From Neobacillus driksii (GTDB lineage Bacteria > Bacillota > Bacilli > Bacillales > Cytobacillaceae): a DNA stretch of 64,000 nt. The notes beneath the pieces are model-generated. The model was not told the origin of the DNA and did no database searches. It saw only the letters and a list, made by a program, of their open reading frames with translations. The stretch spans positions 16,353 through 80,352 of the forward strand of contig NZ_JACCBX010000021.1 of the NCBI RefSeq assembly GCF_013409995.1, read 5' to 3'. Made by a program: the position numbers and the translations under genes. Positions 43,431 to 51,566 of this stretch are shown here, piece by piece. Position 1 is the first letter of the stretch, and every line of letters begins with the position of its first letter.

Positions 43431-44930
43431 TTATTTCCTAAACTCTCTTAATTGCTCATTCAATTCCTTTGTTTGTGAATAAACTTTTTTGTAGATTGTA
43501 AATAGTTTCTGATAGGCTTCAACGTTTTCCGGAATAGGATAATAGGTCTTTGCTGTTTGAATAAATTCCTCTGCACATTCTTTAAGTGATGGGTACCAGC
43601 CACAGCCATATGCCGCTAACATTGCTGCACCCATCCCAGGGCCTTGTTCGCTCGTAAGCTTTTCAATTTTTGCATTGAAGATATCTGCCTGCATTTGCAG
43701 CCAAGTGTCATTCTTAGCGCCGCCGCCAATTGAGACGATGGAATCAATGGTCTTCCCGCTGCTTCTAAAAATCTCAATGGATTCATTTAATGAAAAGGTT
43801 ATTCCCTCAAGGACAGCACGAGCAAAGTGCTTACGTTCATGCGCAGCATCGATACCAATAAAGCTGCCGCGAATATTTGAGTCCGCATGTGGAGTTCTTT
43901 CGCCAACGATATACGGAGTAAATAACAATCCGTTGCTGCCTGCCGGAACTTCATCCACACCTGCTAAAAACTTATCAAAGTTTTCTTCCTTCGCAAATGT
44001 TTCTTTAAACCAGCTTAAGCTATAGCCAGCAGCTAGAGTTACACCCATTGTATAGTAAGTATTTTCTTCACCATGGTTAAAGTAGTGAACCTTGCCTTCA
44101 AAGTCGAGGTCATTTCTTTCTTCATAGGAAAGAACAACGCCTGAGGTACCGATACTTGCTAATGTTTTTCCTTCCGATAAAATCCCTGATCCGATTGCGC
44201 CGCAAGCATTGTCAGCTCCACCGGCGAATACCTTAACAGCTTCTGATAATCCAGTTGCTTGCGCAATTTCTGCCGTCATTGTACTAACGAACGCATGGGA
44301 TTCTACTAAAGCTGGACACAAATCAGCTGAAAGACCAAAGGCGTCTAACACTTCACCGCTCCACTCTCGCTCGGCAACGTTTAGCAATAACGTTCCCGCC
44401 GCATCAGAATACTCCATGTGGATATTCCCTGTAAGCCGGTAACGAAGATAGTCTTTTGGAAGGACAAATCGTTTCGCCTGTTGAAAAATTTCTGGTTCAT
44501 ATTCTTTTACCCAAAGAATTTTTGGTAAAGTAAAGCCTTCTAACGCTGGATTTTTCGTTACTTCTAATAAACGCTCTCTGCCAACAACGTCATAAATTTC
44601 CTGGCATTGTTTTGTGGTTCTTGTGTCATTCCACAAGATCGCGTTTCTTAATACTTGATTGTTTTCATCTAATAAAACTAGGCCGTGCATTTGGCCGGAG
44701 AAACTGATTCCTTCAATATCGTTTACATCTCCATCGAATTGCTGTATTAGTTCCTTTAATCCTGCTGTTGTTTTTTCTACCCATTCTTCTGGGTTTTGTT
44801 CACTGTAGCCTGATTTTTCAATGATCAAAGGATATGATTTAGAAACTTCCTTACACACTTCACCTTTTTGATTCACAAGTAGGATTTTTACGGCACTCGT
44901 TCCTAGGTCAACTCCGATTACATACTTCAT
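43431..44930 (-). CDS. xylB: XylB, xylulokinase
   Basis: It phosphorylates D-xylulose to xylulose 5-phosphate, which enters the pentose phosphate pathway. The FGGY kinase of 499 aa has the N-terminal phosphate loop GVDLGTSAVKILLVNQ, SYSGQ-like GISFSGQMHGLVLLD, GGADNACGAIGSG and ASIGTSGVVLSYE, and the C-terminal GGGAKNDTWLQMQADIF. The ATG at 44930 (MKYVIGVDLG) gives the same length as B. subtilis XylB. A hairpin in the gap to xylA probably reduces its expression relative to xylA. Confidence 0.96.
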   Translation of the reverse strand: MKYVIGVDLGTSAVKILLVNQKGEVCKEVSKSYPLIIEKSGYSEQNPEEWVEKTTAGLKELIQQFDGDVNDIEGISFSGQMHGLVLLDENNQVLRNAILWNDTRTTKQCQEIYDVVGRERLLEVTKNPALEGFTLPKILWVKEYEPEIFQQAKRFVLPKDYLRYRLTGNIHMEYSDAAGTLLLNVAEREWSGEVLDAFGLSADLCPALVESHAFVSTMTAEIAQATGLSEAVKVFAGGADNACGAIGSGILSEGKTLASIGTSGVVLSYEERNDLDFEGKVHYFNHGEENTYYTMGVTLAAGYSLSWFKETFAKEENFDKFLAGVDEVPAGSNGLLFTPYIVGERTPHADSNIRGSFIGIDAAHERKHFARAVLEGITFSLNESIEIFRSSGKTIDSIVSIGGGAKNDTWLQMQADIFNAKIEKLTSEQGPGMGAAMLAAYGCGWYPSLKECAEEFIQTAKTYYPIPENVEAYQKLFTIYKKVYSQTKELNEQLREFRK

Positions 44931-44949
44931 CCTTATCATCCTTTTCTAA

Positions 44950-44985
44950 AAAAAGTGCTGGAGTAATAGGCTACCAGCACTTTTT
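44950..44985 (-). terminator. hairpin between xylA and xylB
   Basis: AAAAAGTGCTGG pairs perfectly with CCAGCACTTTTT around a 12-nt loop and is followed by a T tract on the minus strand. It looks like a full terminator, so xylB-MATE probably depend on read-through. Confidence 0.78.
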
Positions 44986-45006
44986 CATGTTTATATTGAG
45001 TATAGA

Positions 45007-46338
45007 TTAAACTGTTACACTTGAAAGTGTTTCTAGTAAATATTGATTGATTAAAGCCTTTAGGCGCTCTGTTCTACCTGATGTATTCTTGATTTCTGTT
45101 AATCCAAGAGCATAAGCTTCAAGCTCGCGGAAGTTTGTTTTTCCTTCAACGATCTCTAAACCAATTCCTTTTGTATAGCTGCTGTAGCGTTCTTCAACAA
45201 AGCTATCGAGTACTTTATCTTCGATTAGCTTATTAGCAACTTTAAGCCCGATTGCAAATGCATCCATACCAGCGATGTGTGCGTGGAATAGATCTTCTGC
45301 TTCGAAGGAACCTCTTCTTACTTTCGCGTCAAAGTTCAAGCCGCCTTTTCCTAAACCACCGTTTTTGAGGATTTCATACATAGCCAATGTGTTCGTATAA
45401 AGATCAGTTGGGAACTCATCTGTATCCCAGCCAAGTAGTGTATCACCTTGGTTAGCGTCAACAGAACCTAACATTCCGTTAATACGAGCTGTTCTTAACT
45501 CATGCTCAAATGTGTGACCAGCCAAAGTAGCATGGTTTGCTTCAATATTAAATTTGAAGTAGTCTGTTAGGTCATATTTTTGTAAGAATGCTAGACCAGT
45601 AGCCACATCAAAATCATATTGGTGCTTTGTAGGCTCTTTTGGTTTTGGCTCGATTAAGAATGGAACGTTTAAGCCGATTTCTTTTGCATAATCTACTGCC
45701 ATATGGAAGAAGCGTGCTAAGTTATCTTGCTCAAGCTTCATGTTTGTATTTAAAAGTGTTTCGTAACCTTCACGTCCGCCCCAGAAAACGTAGTTTTCGG
45801 AACCAAGTTCTTTTGCTACTTCCAAAGCCTTTTTCACTTTTGCTGCAGAGTATGCGAATACATCTGCATTCGGAGAGGTTGCAGCACCATGAACATAACG
45901 TGGGTTAGAGAACATGTTGGCTGTGTTCCAAAGCAATTTCGTTTTACTAGTTTTCATGTATTCCTTAATCATACCTACAATAACATCTTGATTTTCATTT
46001 GTTTCTTTTAAAGTGCTTCCTTCTGGTGCAATATCAACATCATGGAAAGCAAAGAAAGGAACATTTAATTTTTCAAAAAGTTCGAATGCTGCTTCCACAC
46101 GCGCCTTAGCTAAATCTAACCCTTTTAAGTGATTCCAAGGACGGATAGCTGTACCAACACCAAATGGATCTGTACCATCTGCTGTAAATGTATGCCAGTA
46201 AGCAACAGAGAATCGTAGAATTTCTTCCATTGTCTTACCATTTATTAATTCTTCCGGATTATAATACTTAAACGCTAAAGGATTTTTAGATGATGCGCCT
46301 TCAAATTGAATTTTGTTAACTGTTTCGAAATAAGCCAT
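45007..46338 (-). CDS. xylA: XylA, xylose isomerase
   Basis: It interconverts D-xylose and D-xylulose, the first step of xylose use. The 443-aa class II enzyme has the active-site His in FFAFHDVDIAPEG, the signature YVFWGGREGYETLLNTN, the metal ligands in IEPKPKEPTKHQYDFD and NIEANHATLAGHTFEHE, and SVDANQGDTLLGWDTDEFPT. GGAGG lies upstream of the ATG. Its promoter is overlapped by a XylR operator, and its leader holds a cre site, so xylose induction and glucose repression are both expected. Confidence 0.97.
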   Translation of the reverse strand: MAYFETVNKIQFEGASSKNPLAFKYYNPEELINGKTMEEILRFSVAYWHTFTADGTDPFGVGTAIRPWNHLKGLDLAKARVEAAFELFEKLNVPFFAFHDVDIAPEGSTLKETNENQDVIVGMIKEYMKTSKTKLLWNTANMFSNPRYVHGAATSPNADVFAYSAAKVKKALEVAKELGSENYVFWGGREGYETLLNTNMKLEQDNLARFFHMAVDYAKEIGLNVPFLIEPKPKEPTKHQYDFDVATGLAFLQKYDLTDYFKFNIEANHATLAGHTFEHELRTARINGMLGSVDANQGDTLLGWDTDEFPTDLYTNTLAMYEILKNGGLGKGGLNFDAKVRRGSFEAEDLFHAHIAGMDAFAIGLKVANKLIEDKVLDSFVEERYSSYTKGIGLEIVEGKTNFRELEAYALGLTEIKNTSGRTERLKALINQYLLETLSSVTV

Positions 46339-46390
46339 TTGGTTATTCCTCCTAGTATTTTGGTTTTTAAATTTATGGTTTCGAAGCTAA

Positions 46391-46404
46391 TGTAAATGCT
46401 TACA
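46391..46404 (-). promoter_or_regulatory. catabolite-responsive element (cre) in the xylA leader
   Basis: On the minus strand TGTAAGCATTTACA matches the CcpA cre consensus TGWAANCGNTNWCA at 13 of 14 positions. It lies downstream of the xylA -10, a usual place for CcpA-HPr(Ser-P) roadblock repression. Confidence 0.75.
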
Positions 46405-46440
46405 AAGGGTCATTAGAGCCTCTTAACCTTTGTTACTCAA

Positions 46441-46469
46441 ATTATATCACCGTCAACTTAGTTTGTCTA
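46441..46469 (-). promoter_or_regulatory. xylA promoter
   Basis: On the minus strand TAGACA (46464-46469) and TATAAT (46441-46446) are 17 bp apart. The -35 lies inside the XylR operator, so repressor binding would block RNA polymerase directly. Confidence 0.75.
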
Positions 46470-46485
46470 TCGTATAAACTAAGTT
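46455..46485. promoter_or_regulatory. XylR operator at xylA
   Basis: A perfect 10-bp inverted repeat, AACTTAGTTT and AAACTAAGTT, separated by 11 bp (GTCTATCGTAT). The half-site TTAGTTTGT is that of Bacillus xyl operators. A near-identical site lies upstream of xynP at 54590-54620. Confidence 0.88.
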
Positions 46486-46674
46486 TATATAAATTTTTTT
46501 ATCGATAAATTAAATAATTCTGGCATAGGGATAGACACCTTTGACCCATCAATATTCTGTTAGTGTCCTCCTGTTTCGGTAATTTGAACAATCATATTTT
46601 AAAGGTATTTTTTATCAACAAGATGGTCGAAAATAGTTGTAGGGACAGGCCTGTTCATTTTACCGCTTGTTACT

Positions 46675-46700
46675 GTTTGTATATCTATTAAACAAAGTTT
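46675..46700. promoter_or_regulatory. probable weak XylR operator upstream of xylR
   Basis: GTTTGTATATCTATTAAAC followed by AAAGTT matches the xylA operator at about 20 of 25 aligned positions, but the outer left arm is lost. It lies 41 bp before the xylR start and may allow autoregulation. Confidence 0.5.
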
Positions 46701-46741
46701 GTGCTAAAATTAATATACTATCAAATAAGGAGTTTTTATAA

Positions 46742-47896
46742 GTGCGAACCATGACTTGGAACCAACATATTGTAAAAAAAAATAATAAAGCGCTCGTATT
46801 ACAATTAATTATGGAGAAGGATCCCATTTCAAGAGCCGACATTGCCCAAGTTTCAGGTTTACATAAGGCAACAGTTTCTTCTTTAGTAAACGAATTATTA
46901 GAAGAAGAACTCATTTTTGAATCTGGACCTGGGGAATCAAGCGGCGGCCGGCGACCTGTTATCCTTCATTTCAATAAAGCAGCAGGCTATGCAGTTGGGA
47001 TTGATATCGGGGTAAATTATGTATTATGTGTCTTGACGGACTTAAAAGGTAATATTCTGATTGAGAAAAATCAATTGGTTAACCGAACCCCTTATCCCAC
47101 AATTTTAGGCATTGTTCAGAATATGGTTCAATCTCTAATTGATGAGATGCCTAGCAGCAGGTATGGAATTGTGGGAATAGGAGTTGGGGTTCCTGGAATT
47201 GTAAACAAAGAGGGTTGTGTCCTGCTTGCTCCAAACTTGGGCTGGACAAATATACAGTTGAAAATGGACCTCGAGAACCTATTCCAAGTTCCTGTTATCA
47301 TTGAAAACGAGGCAAACGCTGGTGCTTTTGGTGAACAGCAGTTCGGTGCAGGTCAAGACTATCAAAACATTATTTATATTAGTGCTGGAATTGGTATCGG
47401 TGTAGGAATTATTTTAAACAAAGAGTTATATCAGGGGAAAAATGGATTCTCTGGCGAGATGGGACACATGATTATTGATATCAACGGAAAGCCTTGCAGC
47501 TGTGGAAGCAGAGGTTGTTGGGAAGCATATGCATCTGAAAATGCTTTGCTAGAGATGGCTAACACCGATTCACTTGAGTCAATGATTGCTTTAGCAGAAG
47601 ATCGTAATCAAACCTCTCATAAACTTCTGGGGGAAATTGGGACTTACCTTGGATATGGTATCAATAACATTATTAACACCTTTAACCCCGACCAAGTCAT
47701 CATAGGAAACCGGTTAGCGTTGGCAAAACAATGGATTGAGGAGCCCATCCGGACAACCATACAAAACCATACACTTGCGCATCACCAAAAAGAGATGCGA
47801 ATTGATTTTTCAAAGCTTGGTAAATACTCGACTGCATTAGGCGTGTCTGCTTTTGTTGTTGAGAGATTTATTAAAGAAGAAGTAAAAACTTCTTAA
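46742..47896 (+). CDS. xylR: XylR, xylose-responsive ROK-family repressor
   Basis: A 384-aa repressor. The N-terminal winged helix (about 15-75) contains PISRADIAQVSGLHKATVSS and is followed by GGRRPVILHFNKAAGYAVGI. The ROK sugar-binding domain has IENEANAGAFGEQQFGAG, SGEMGHMIID and the zinc motif CSCGSRGCWEAYAS. The GTG start has AAGGAG nine bases upstream. It is divergent from xylA, as in many Bacillus, and probably represses xylAB and xynP-xynB until xylose binds. Confidence 0.95.
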   Translation: MRTMTWNQHIVKKNNKALVLQLIMEKDPISRADIAQVSGLHKATVSSLVNELLEEELIFESGPGESSGGRRPVILHFNKAAGYAVGIDIGVNYVLCVLTDLKGNILIEKNQLVNRTPYPTILGIVQNMVQSLIDEMPSSRYGIVGIGVGVPGIVNKEGCVLLAPNLGWTNIQLKMDLENLFQVPVIIENEANAGAFGEQQFGAGQDYQNIIYISAGIGIGVGIILNKELYQGKNGFSGEMGHMIIDINGKPCSCGSRGCWEAYASENALLEMANTDSLESMIALAEDRNQTSHKLLGEIGTYLGYGINNIINTFNPDQVIIGNRLALAKQWIEEPIRTTIQNHTLAHHQKEMRIDFSKLGKYSTALGVSAFVVERFIKEEVKTS

Positions 47897-47926
47897 TGGT
47901 TGTGTTAAGAACTTACCTTTTATAAA

Positions 47927-47968
47927 AAATAACCCAGCTTTTTTAGAGAAAGCAGGGTTATTTTTTAT
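47927..47968 (+). terminator. intrinsic terminator after xylR
   Basis: AATAACCC and GCTTT pair with AAAGC and GGGTTATT across one A-A mismatch, followed by TTTTTA. It lies between convergent xylR and the glycerate kinase gene. Confidence 0.8.
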
Positions 47969-48022
47969 GCACTATTTATATTAACCCGTTTGAAGTCTTT
48001 GGAAAGTCCATTCTTCTTTTTT

Positions 48023-49162
48023 CTATACTAAACTCATCAATTTCATAGCATTTTCTGAGGTTTTTTCAAGGTTTTGCTTACCATTAGTCAGTGCTTCCTC
48101 TAAAGAAACAACCCCCTGCATGATACAAAAAATTGAATCAATCTTTTCATACAAGGAATCGATTTCTTTGCCCACTATACCAGCGAATGCTACTACTGGT
48201 TTATTATACTTTTTTGCAATCGTTGAAACCCCATATGAAGTCTTTCCAAATTTGGTTTGAAAATCGATACTTCCTTCACCAGTCCAAACCATATCAGCAG
48301 ATTTAACCTTCTCCCCTAAGGATGTATATTCAATAACAATGTCAATCCCACTTTTCAAAGTTGCATTTAAGAATACCATCAGTCCAGCGCCCAATCCACC
48401 TGCAGCTCCTGCACCTGGTACCTCTACGATATCTTTTTTCATTACTTCCTTAATCACATTCGCATAGTTTCTTAGGTTGTGATCCAATATTTCTATCATA
48501 TCTAGAGTAGCTCCCTTTTGTGGTCCAAACACGTTGGAGGCCCCTCTCTCTCCACAGAGTGGATTGTTAACATCACAGGCTACCTCAACGGAAATATCTT
48601 TTAAACGCTGGTCAAAATTAGTTAAATCAATGCTAGCTAATCTTCCTAATTCTCCGCCGCCAAAACCTAGTTCCACTCCTTTTTCATCAAGCAGCTTTCC
48701 GCCTAATGCCTGTATAACGCCAGCTCCTCCATCATTTGTTGCACTCCCGCCAATACCAATTAATAGTTTTTTAACACCATGGTCTAAACAAGCTTTTATT
48801 AATAGACCTGTACCGTAGGTGGTGGTAATAAGTGGATTTCTGTCCTCCTTTGAGACTAAATGAATTCCGCTTGCGCTAGCCATTTCAATGATTCCTGTTT
48901 CACCGTCTCCTAAAATACCATAAGACGCTTCTACCTCATTCCCAAGAGGACCGAATACTTTATGTTTATAGATTTCACCGCCAGTTGCATCAACTAGGGA
49001 TTGCATCGTACCTTCGCCACCATCTGCCATTGGAACGTGTATACACGTAATCTTATCATTTACTTTCTTTATTCCTCGTTCCATTGCCTCACATGCTTCT
49101 TTTGCTGTCATACTTTCTTTAAATGAATCGGGTGCTAACAATATAACAAAGTCATTTTTCAT
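48023..49162 (-). CDS. glycerate kinase (GlxK/GarK family)
   Basis: It phosphorylates D-glycerate to 2- or 3-phosphoglycerate. The 379-aa protein belongs to the glycerate kinase type-1 family: APDSFKESMTAKEACEAMERG near the start, PMADGGEGTMQSLV, IGIGGSATNDGGAGVIQALGG and PGAGAAGGLGAGLMVFLNA. It could salvage glycerate derived from two-carbon products of the xylonate branch (glycolaldehyde to glycolate to glyoxylate), but the intermediate enzymes are not in the window. It stands alone between xylR and the nitroreductase. Confidence 0.92.
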   Translation of the reverse strand: MKNDFVILLAPDSFKESMTAKEACEAMERGIKKVNDKITCIHVPMADGGEGTMQSLVDATGGEIYKHKVFGPLGNEVEASYGILGDGETGIIEMASASGIHLVSKEDRNPLITTTYGTGLLIKACLDHGVKKLLIGIGGSATNDGGAGVIQALGGKLLDEKGVELGFGGGELGRLASIDLTNFDQRLKDISVEVACDVNNPLCGERGASNVFGPQKGATLDMIEILDHNLRNYANVIKEVMKKDIVEVPGAGAAGGLGAGLMVFLNATLKSGIDIVIEYTSLGEKVKSADMVWTGEGSIDFQTKFGKTSYGVSTIAKKYNKPVVAFAGIVGKEIDSLYEKIDSIFCIMQGVVSLEEALTNGKQNLEKTSENAMKLMSLV

Positions 49163-49227
49163 ATATTCCCACCTTTTCTCTTACATTCTATCCTTTTCAT
49201 TTAACTGTAGAATTCAAATCCTGTTTA

Positions 49228-49893
49228 TCAGATACCTCTAAAATGGACAACTTCTTCCATTGGGACCCGGCTGGAAATATATTGATTATAGGGGTGCTCT
49301 ACATCTGCATAGCCAACCATAATTCCAACAATAATTTTTTGATTTTCCGGAATATCGAGCACCTTTCTTATATGATGCGGATAGGATACAGAGCTTGCAG
49401 CCGGTGCAGAATCAAGTCCATGTGCTTTTGCAGCGAGCATTAGGCTGTTGGCAAACAATCCAAGATCAAATAAAGACCAATCCGAAAGAGTCGTATCAAG
49501 ACATAAGAACACAGCAACTGGTGCACCAAAAAACTCATAGTTATTTTTCCAATTTTGATAGCGTGCTTTGTCGTCATCGCGAACAATCCCCATGCTTTTA
49601 AATGACTCTGCAAAGCTCTTTTTCAATCGGCTATCAATATACTCCGGCCATTCCTTAGGTGTTGGCAAATCCTGTGTATGTGCTTCATGATTTTGAAATG
49701 ATTTTAAGTAAGCCAATCGTAACGCTTCTATCTTTTCTCCTGCTGCAACATATATCTCCCAAGGTTGTGAATTTGCCCATGACGGGGCACGGACAGCATC
49801 TGTCAATACCTTTATCAATAATTCCTTACTTACAGGTTTATTTAAATATTTTCGAATTGTATGTCTTTCAGAAAAAAGTTTTGTTGCTTCCAA
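49228..49893 (-). CDS. nitroreductase family protein
   Basis: An FMN-dependent NAD(P)H oxidoreductase of 221 aa. The FMN-binding sequence is FSERHTIRKYLNKPV near the N terminus, followed by AVRAPSWANSQPWEIYVA, and later LGLFANSLMLAAKAHGLDSA and KIIVGIMVGYADVEHPYNQY. The start is TTG with GGAGG eight bases upstream. The physiological substrate is unknown and no link to pentose metabolism is obvious. Confidence 0.9.
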   Translation of the reverse strand: MEATKLFSERHTIRKYLNKPVSKELLIKVLTDAVRAPSWANSQPWEIYVAAGEKIEALRLAYLKSFQNHEAHTQDLPTPKEWPEYIDSRLKKSFAESFKSMGIVRDDDKARYQNWKNNYEFFGAPVAVFLCLDTTLSDWSLFDLGLFANSLMLAAKAHGLDSAPAASSVSYPHHIRKVLDIPENQKIIVGIMVGYADVEHPYNQYISSRVPMEEVVHFRGI

Positions 49894-50054
49894 GAAGTAA
49901 TCCTCCCCCTAGTTACTTAAAACATACGTAAAGAGAAGGCTGATTCCACAAAGGTTCCTGTCAGCACCTTTTTTGAAATCAGCCTTTATATTTCGTCTAG
50001 AGAAATATTTGTACATGAATGTACTAGATTTTATAATAACGCAGATTCATAAAA

Positions 50055-51536
50055 TTAGTTTTGTATCACCTGTGCTTTTTCAACTGAATGTTTCTTTAAG
50101 ATATTTAGCAGCCCTTCGTTAACCTTGCAGTTTTTGAAGGCGAATGACTGCATAATTAGGTCTATTTCTTCTTCGGAAAGATCTTTAAAAATCTTGGCAT
50201 ACTCTGGCTGTATTAGCGCCCCAGCATAGATGGTGAATAGGGCTTGTGAAAGGCTAGCTAGATTATAGCCGTGAGACATTTCCGGATTGACAACCTCTTC
50301 TAAATGACTGGCCAATTCCGCAGCTAATTCTCTTGCCTTAAAGCCTGGCAGCCAAATCATCCAATCATCGGTATTTAAGGCATGTTTCATTTTAACTATC
50401 GAAGCAACCTTTTTCATATACTCTGATTCTGGATCCAGTGTCACTAAGCCCATAACACCAACATCTTTATATGTCCATGTGGTCCAATGTGCACCAAACT
50501 CTTCAAAAATGCCAAGTTGATCATCCATCGCACTTAACCGGTCAGTGATTTCATTTTCTGGGCCATTATAAACAGAGCCAAACTCCCCTACCCAAAGAGG
50601 AACATTATACTTCTGTGCATATTTAGTACCTTCATGGTTATAAAATACTTCCTCTTGGACGGCTTTATCCCAATACTGCCCGCTTACCACGCGCGGTGTT
50701 TTTGCGTCGGCGACTCCTGGGTATGATCCAGGTCCGAAACCAGCTGCTGTATAATTATGACTGCTGTACACCAAATTTTTAGCAAAAGGAGCTTCTAAGC
50801 CATCAAATAATTTAGAGTAATTATCTCCTTCAAGGAAGATGATATGTTCAGGATCAATGGCGCGGATTGCTTCAACTACACGTCTGTAGACCCGGTTCAT
50901 TCTTTCCCAATCCGGTTTATAATTACCAAAGAAGGTATGTGGGAAATCGCCGTGTGGTGTATTCACAGCAGGTTCATTCATGACATTATATCCTGCAATT
51001 ACTCCTCTTCCATGATAGCGACGTGCAAACTCTTCCCATAACGCGACAAATCTGTCTTGATATGTTTTATCATGCCAGAAAAAGCTGTGACGTACATCGT
51101 TATCTGAGTGCCAGTGAGTGTTTTGAAAGCCCTGCACCGCATGAAGGTCAAGAATCACGTAAAGACCATGCTTCTCGCATAAATTAATAATTTTGTCTAA
51201 ACGCTCGAATCCAGATTCTTTATAGGTAAATGGTGCCTCATCATCCTCAAAGTGACGATAATTTAATGGAATTCGAATCGTGGTTGCACCCCAGCTTTTA
51301 ATAAACTCGATGTCGTCTTCGCCGAAGAAGTAGTGAAGCATTCTATCAAATAGGAATTCTGCTTTTTCTTTACCAATCACTTCCGCGACTGTATGACGAA
51401 GAGCATGCTCTGTTCCCGTGTAGCCATTAATAAAGTCTTCCATGTTCATCCAGCCGCCGATGCATGTACCTCTTAGTTGAATCGGCTTACCGACAGAATT
51501 AGTAATTTTATTATTAATTACCTGAAGCATTTCCAT
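50055..51536 (-). CDS. intracellular glycoside hydrolase family 5 enzyme
   Basis: A TIM-barrel glycosidase of 493 aa without a signal peptide. The GH5 pattern is clear: LRGTCIGGWMNMEDF, WGATTIRIPLNYRHFE, YVILDLHAVQGFQN, the acid/base Glu188 in YNVMNEPAV, SSHNYT and the nucleophile Glu318 in WVGEFGSVYNG. The last 110 residues or so after the barrel are helical and acidic and match no domain I recognise. It is the third gene of the xynP-xynB unit, 30 bp after xynB, so its substrate is probably an imported beta-linked oligosaccharide, but xylan specificity is not proven. Confidence 0.88.
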   Translation of the reverse strand: MEMLQVINNKITNSVGKPIQLRGTCIGGWMNMEDFINGYTGTEHALRHTVAEVIGKEKAEFLFDRMLHYFFGEDDIEFIKSWGATTIRIPLNYRHFEDDEAPFTYKESGFERLDKIINLCEKHGLYVILDLHAVQGFQNTHWHSDNDVRHSFFWHDKTYQDRFVALWEEFARRYHGRGVIAGYNVMNEPAVNTPHGDFPHTFFGNYKPDWERMNRVYRRVVEAIRAIDPEHIIFLEGDNYSKLFDGLEAPFAKNLVYSSHNYTAAGFGPGSYPGVADAKTPRVVSGQYWDKAVQEEVFYNHEGTKYAQKYNVPLWVGEFGSVYNGPENEITDRLSAMDDQLGIFEEFGAHWTTWTYKDVGVMGLVTLDPESEYMKKVASIVKMKHALNTDDWMIWLPGFKARELAAELASHLEEVVNPEMSHGYNLASLSQALFTIYAGALIQPEYAKIFKDLSEEEIDLIMQSFAFKNCKVNEGLLNILKKHSVEKAQVIQN

Positions 51537-51566
51537 GAATATTCCCTTCCTTTCATTTAAAAGTGA

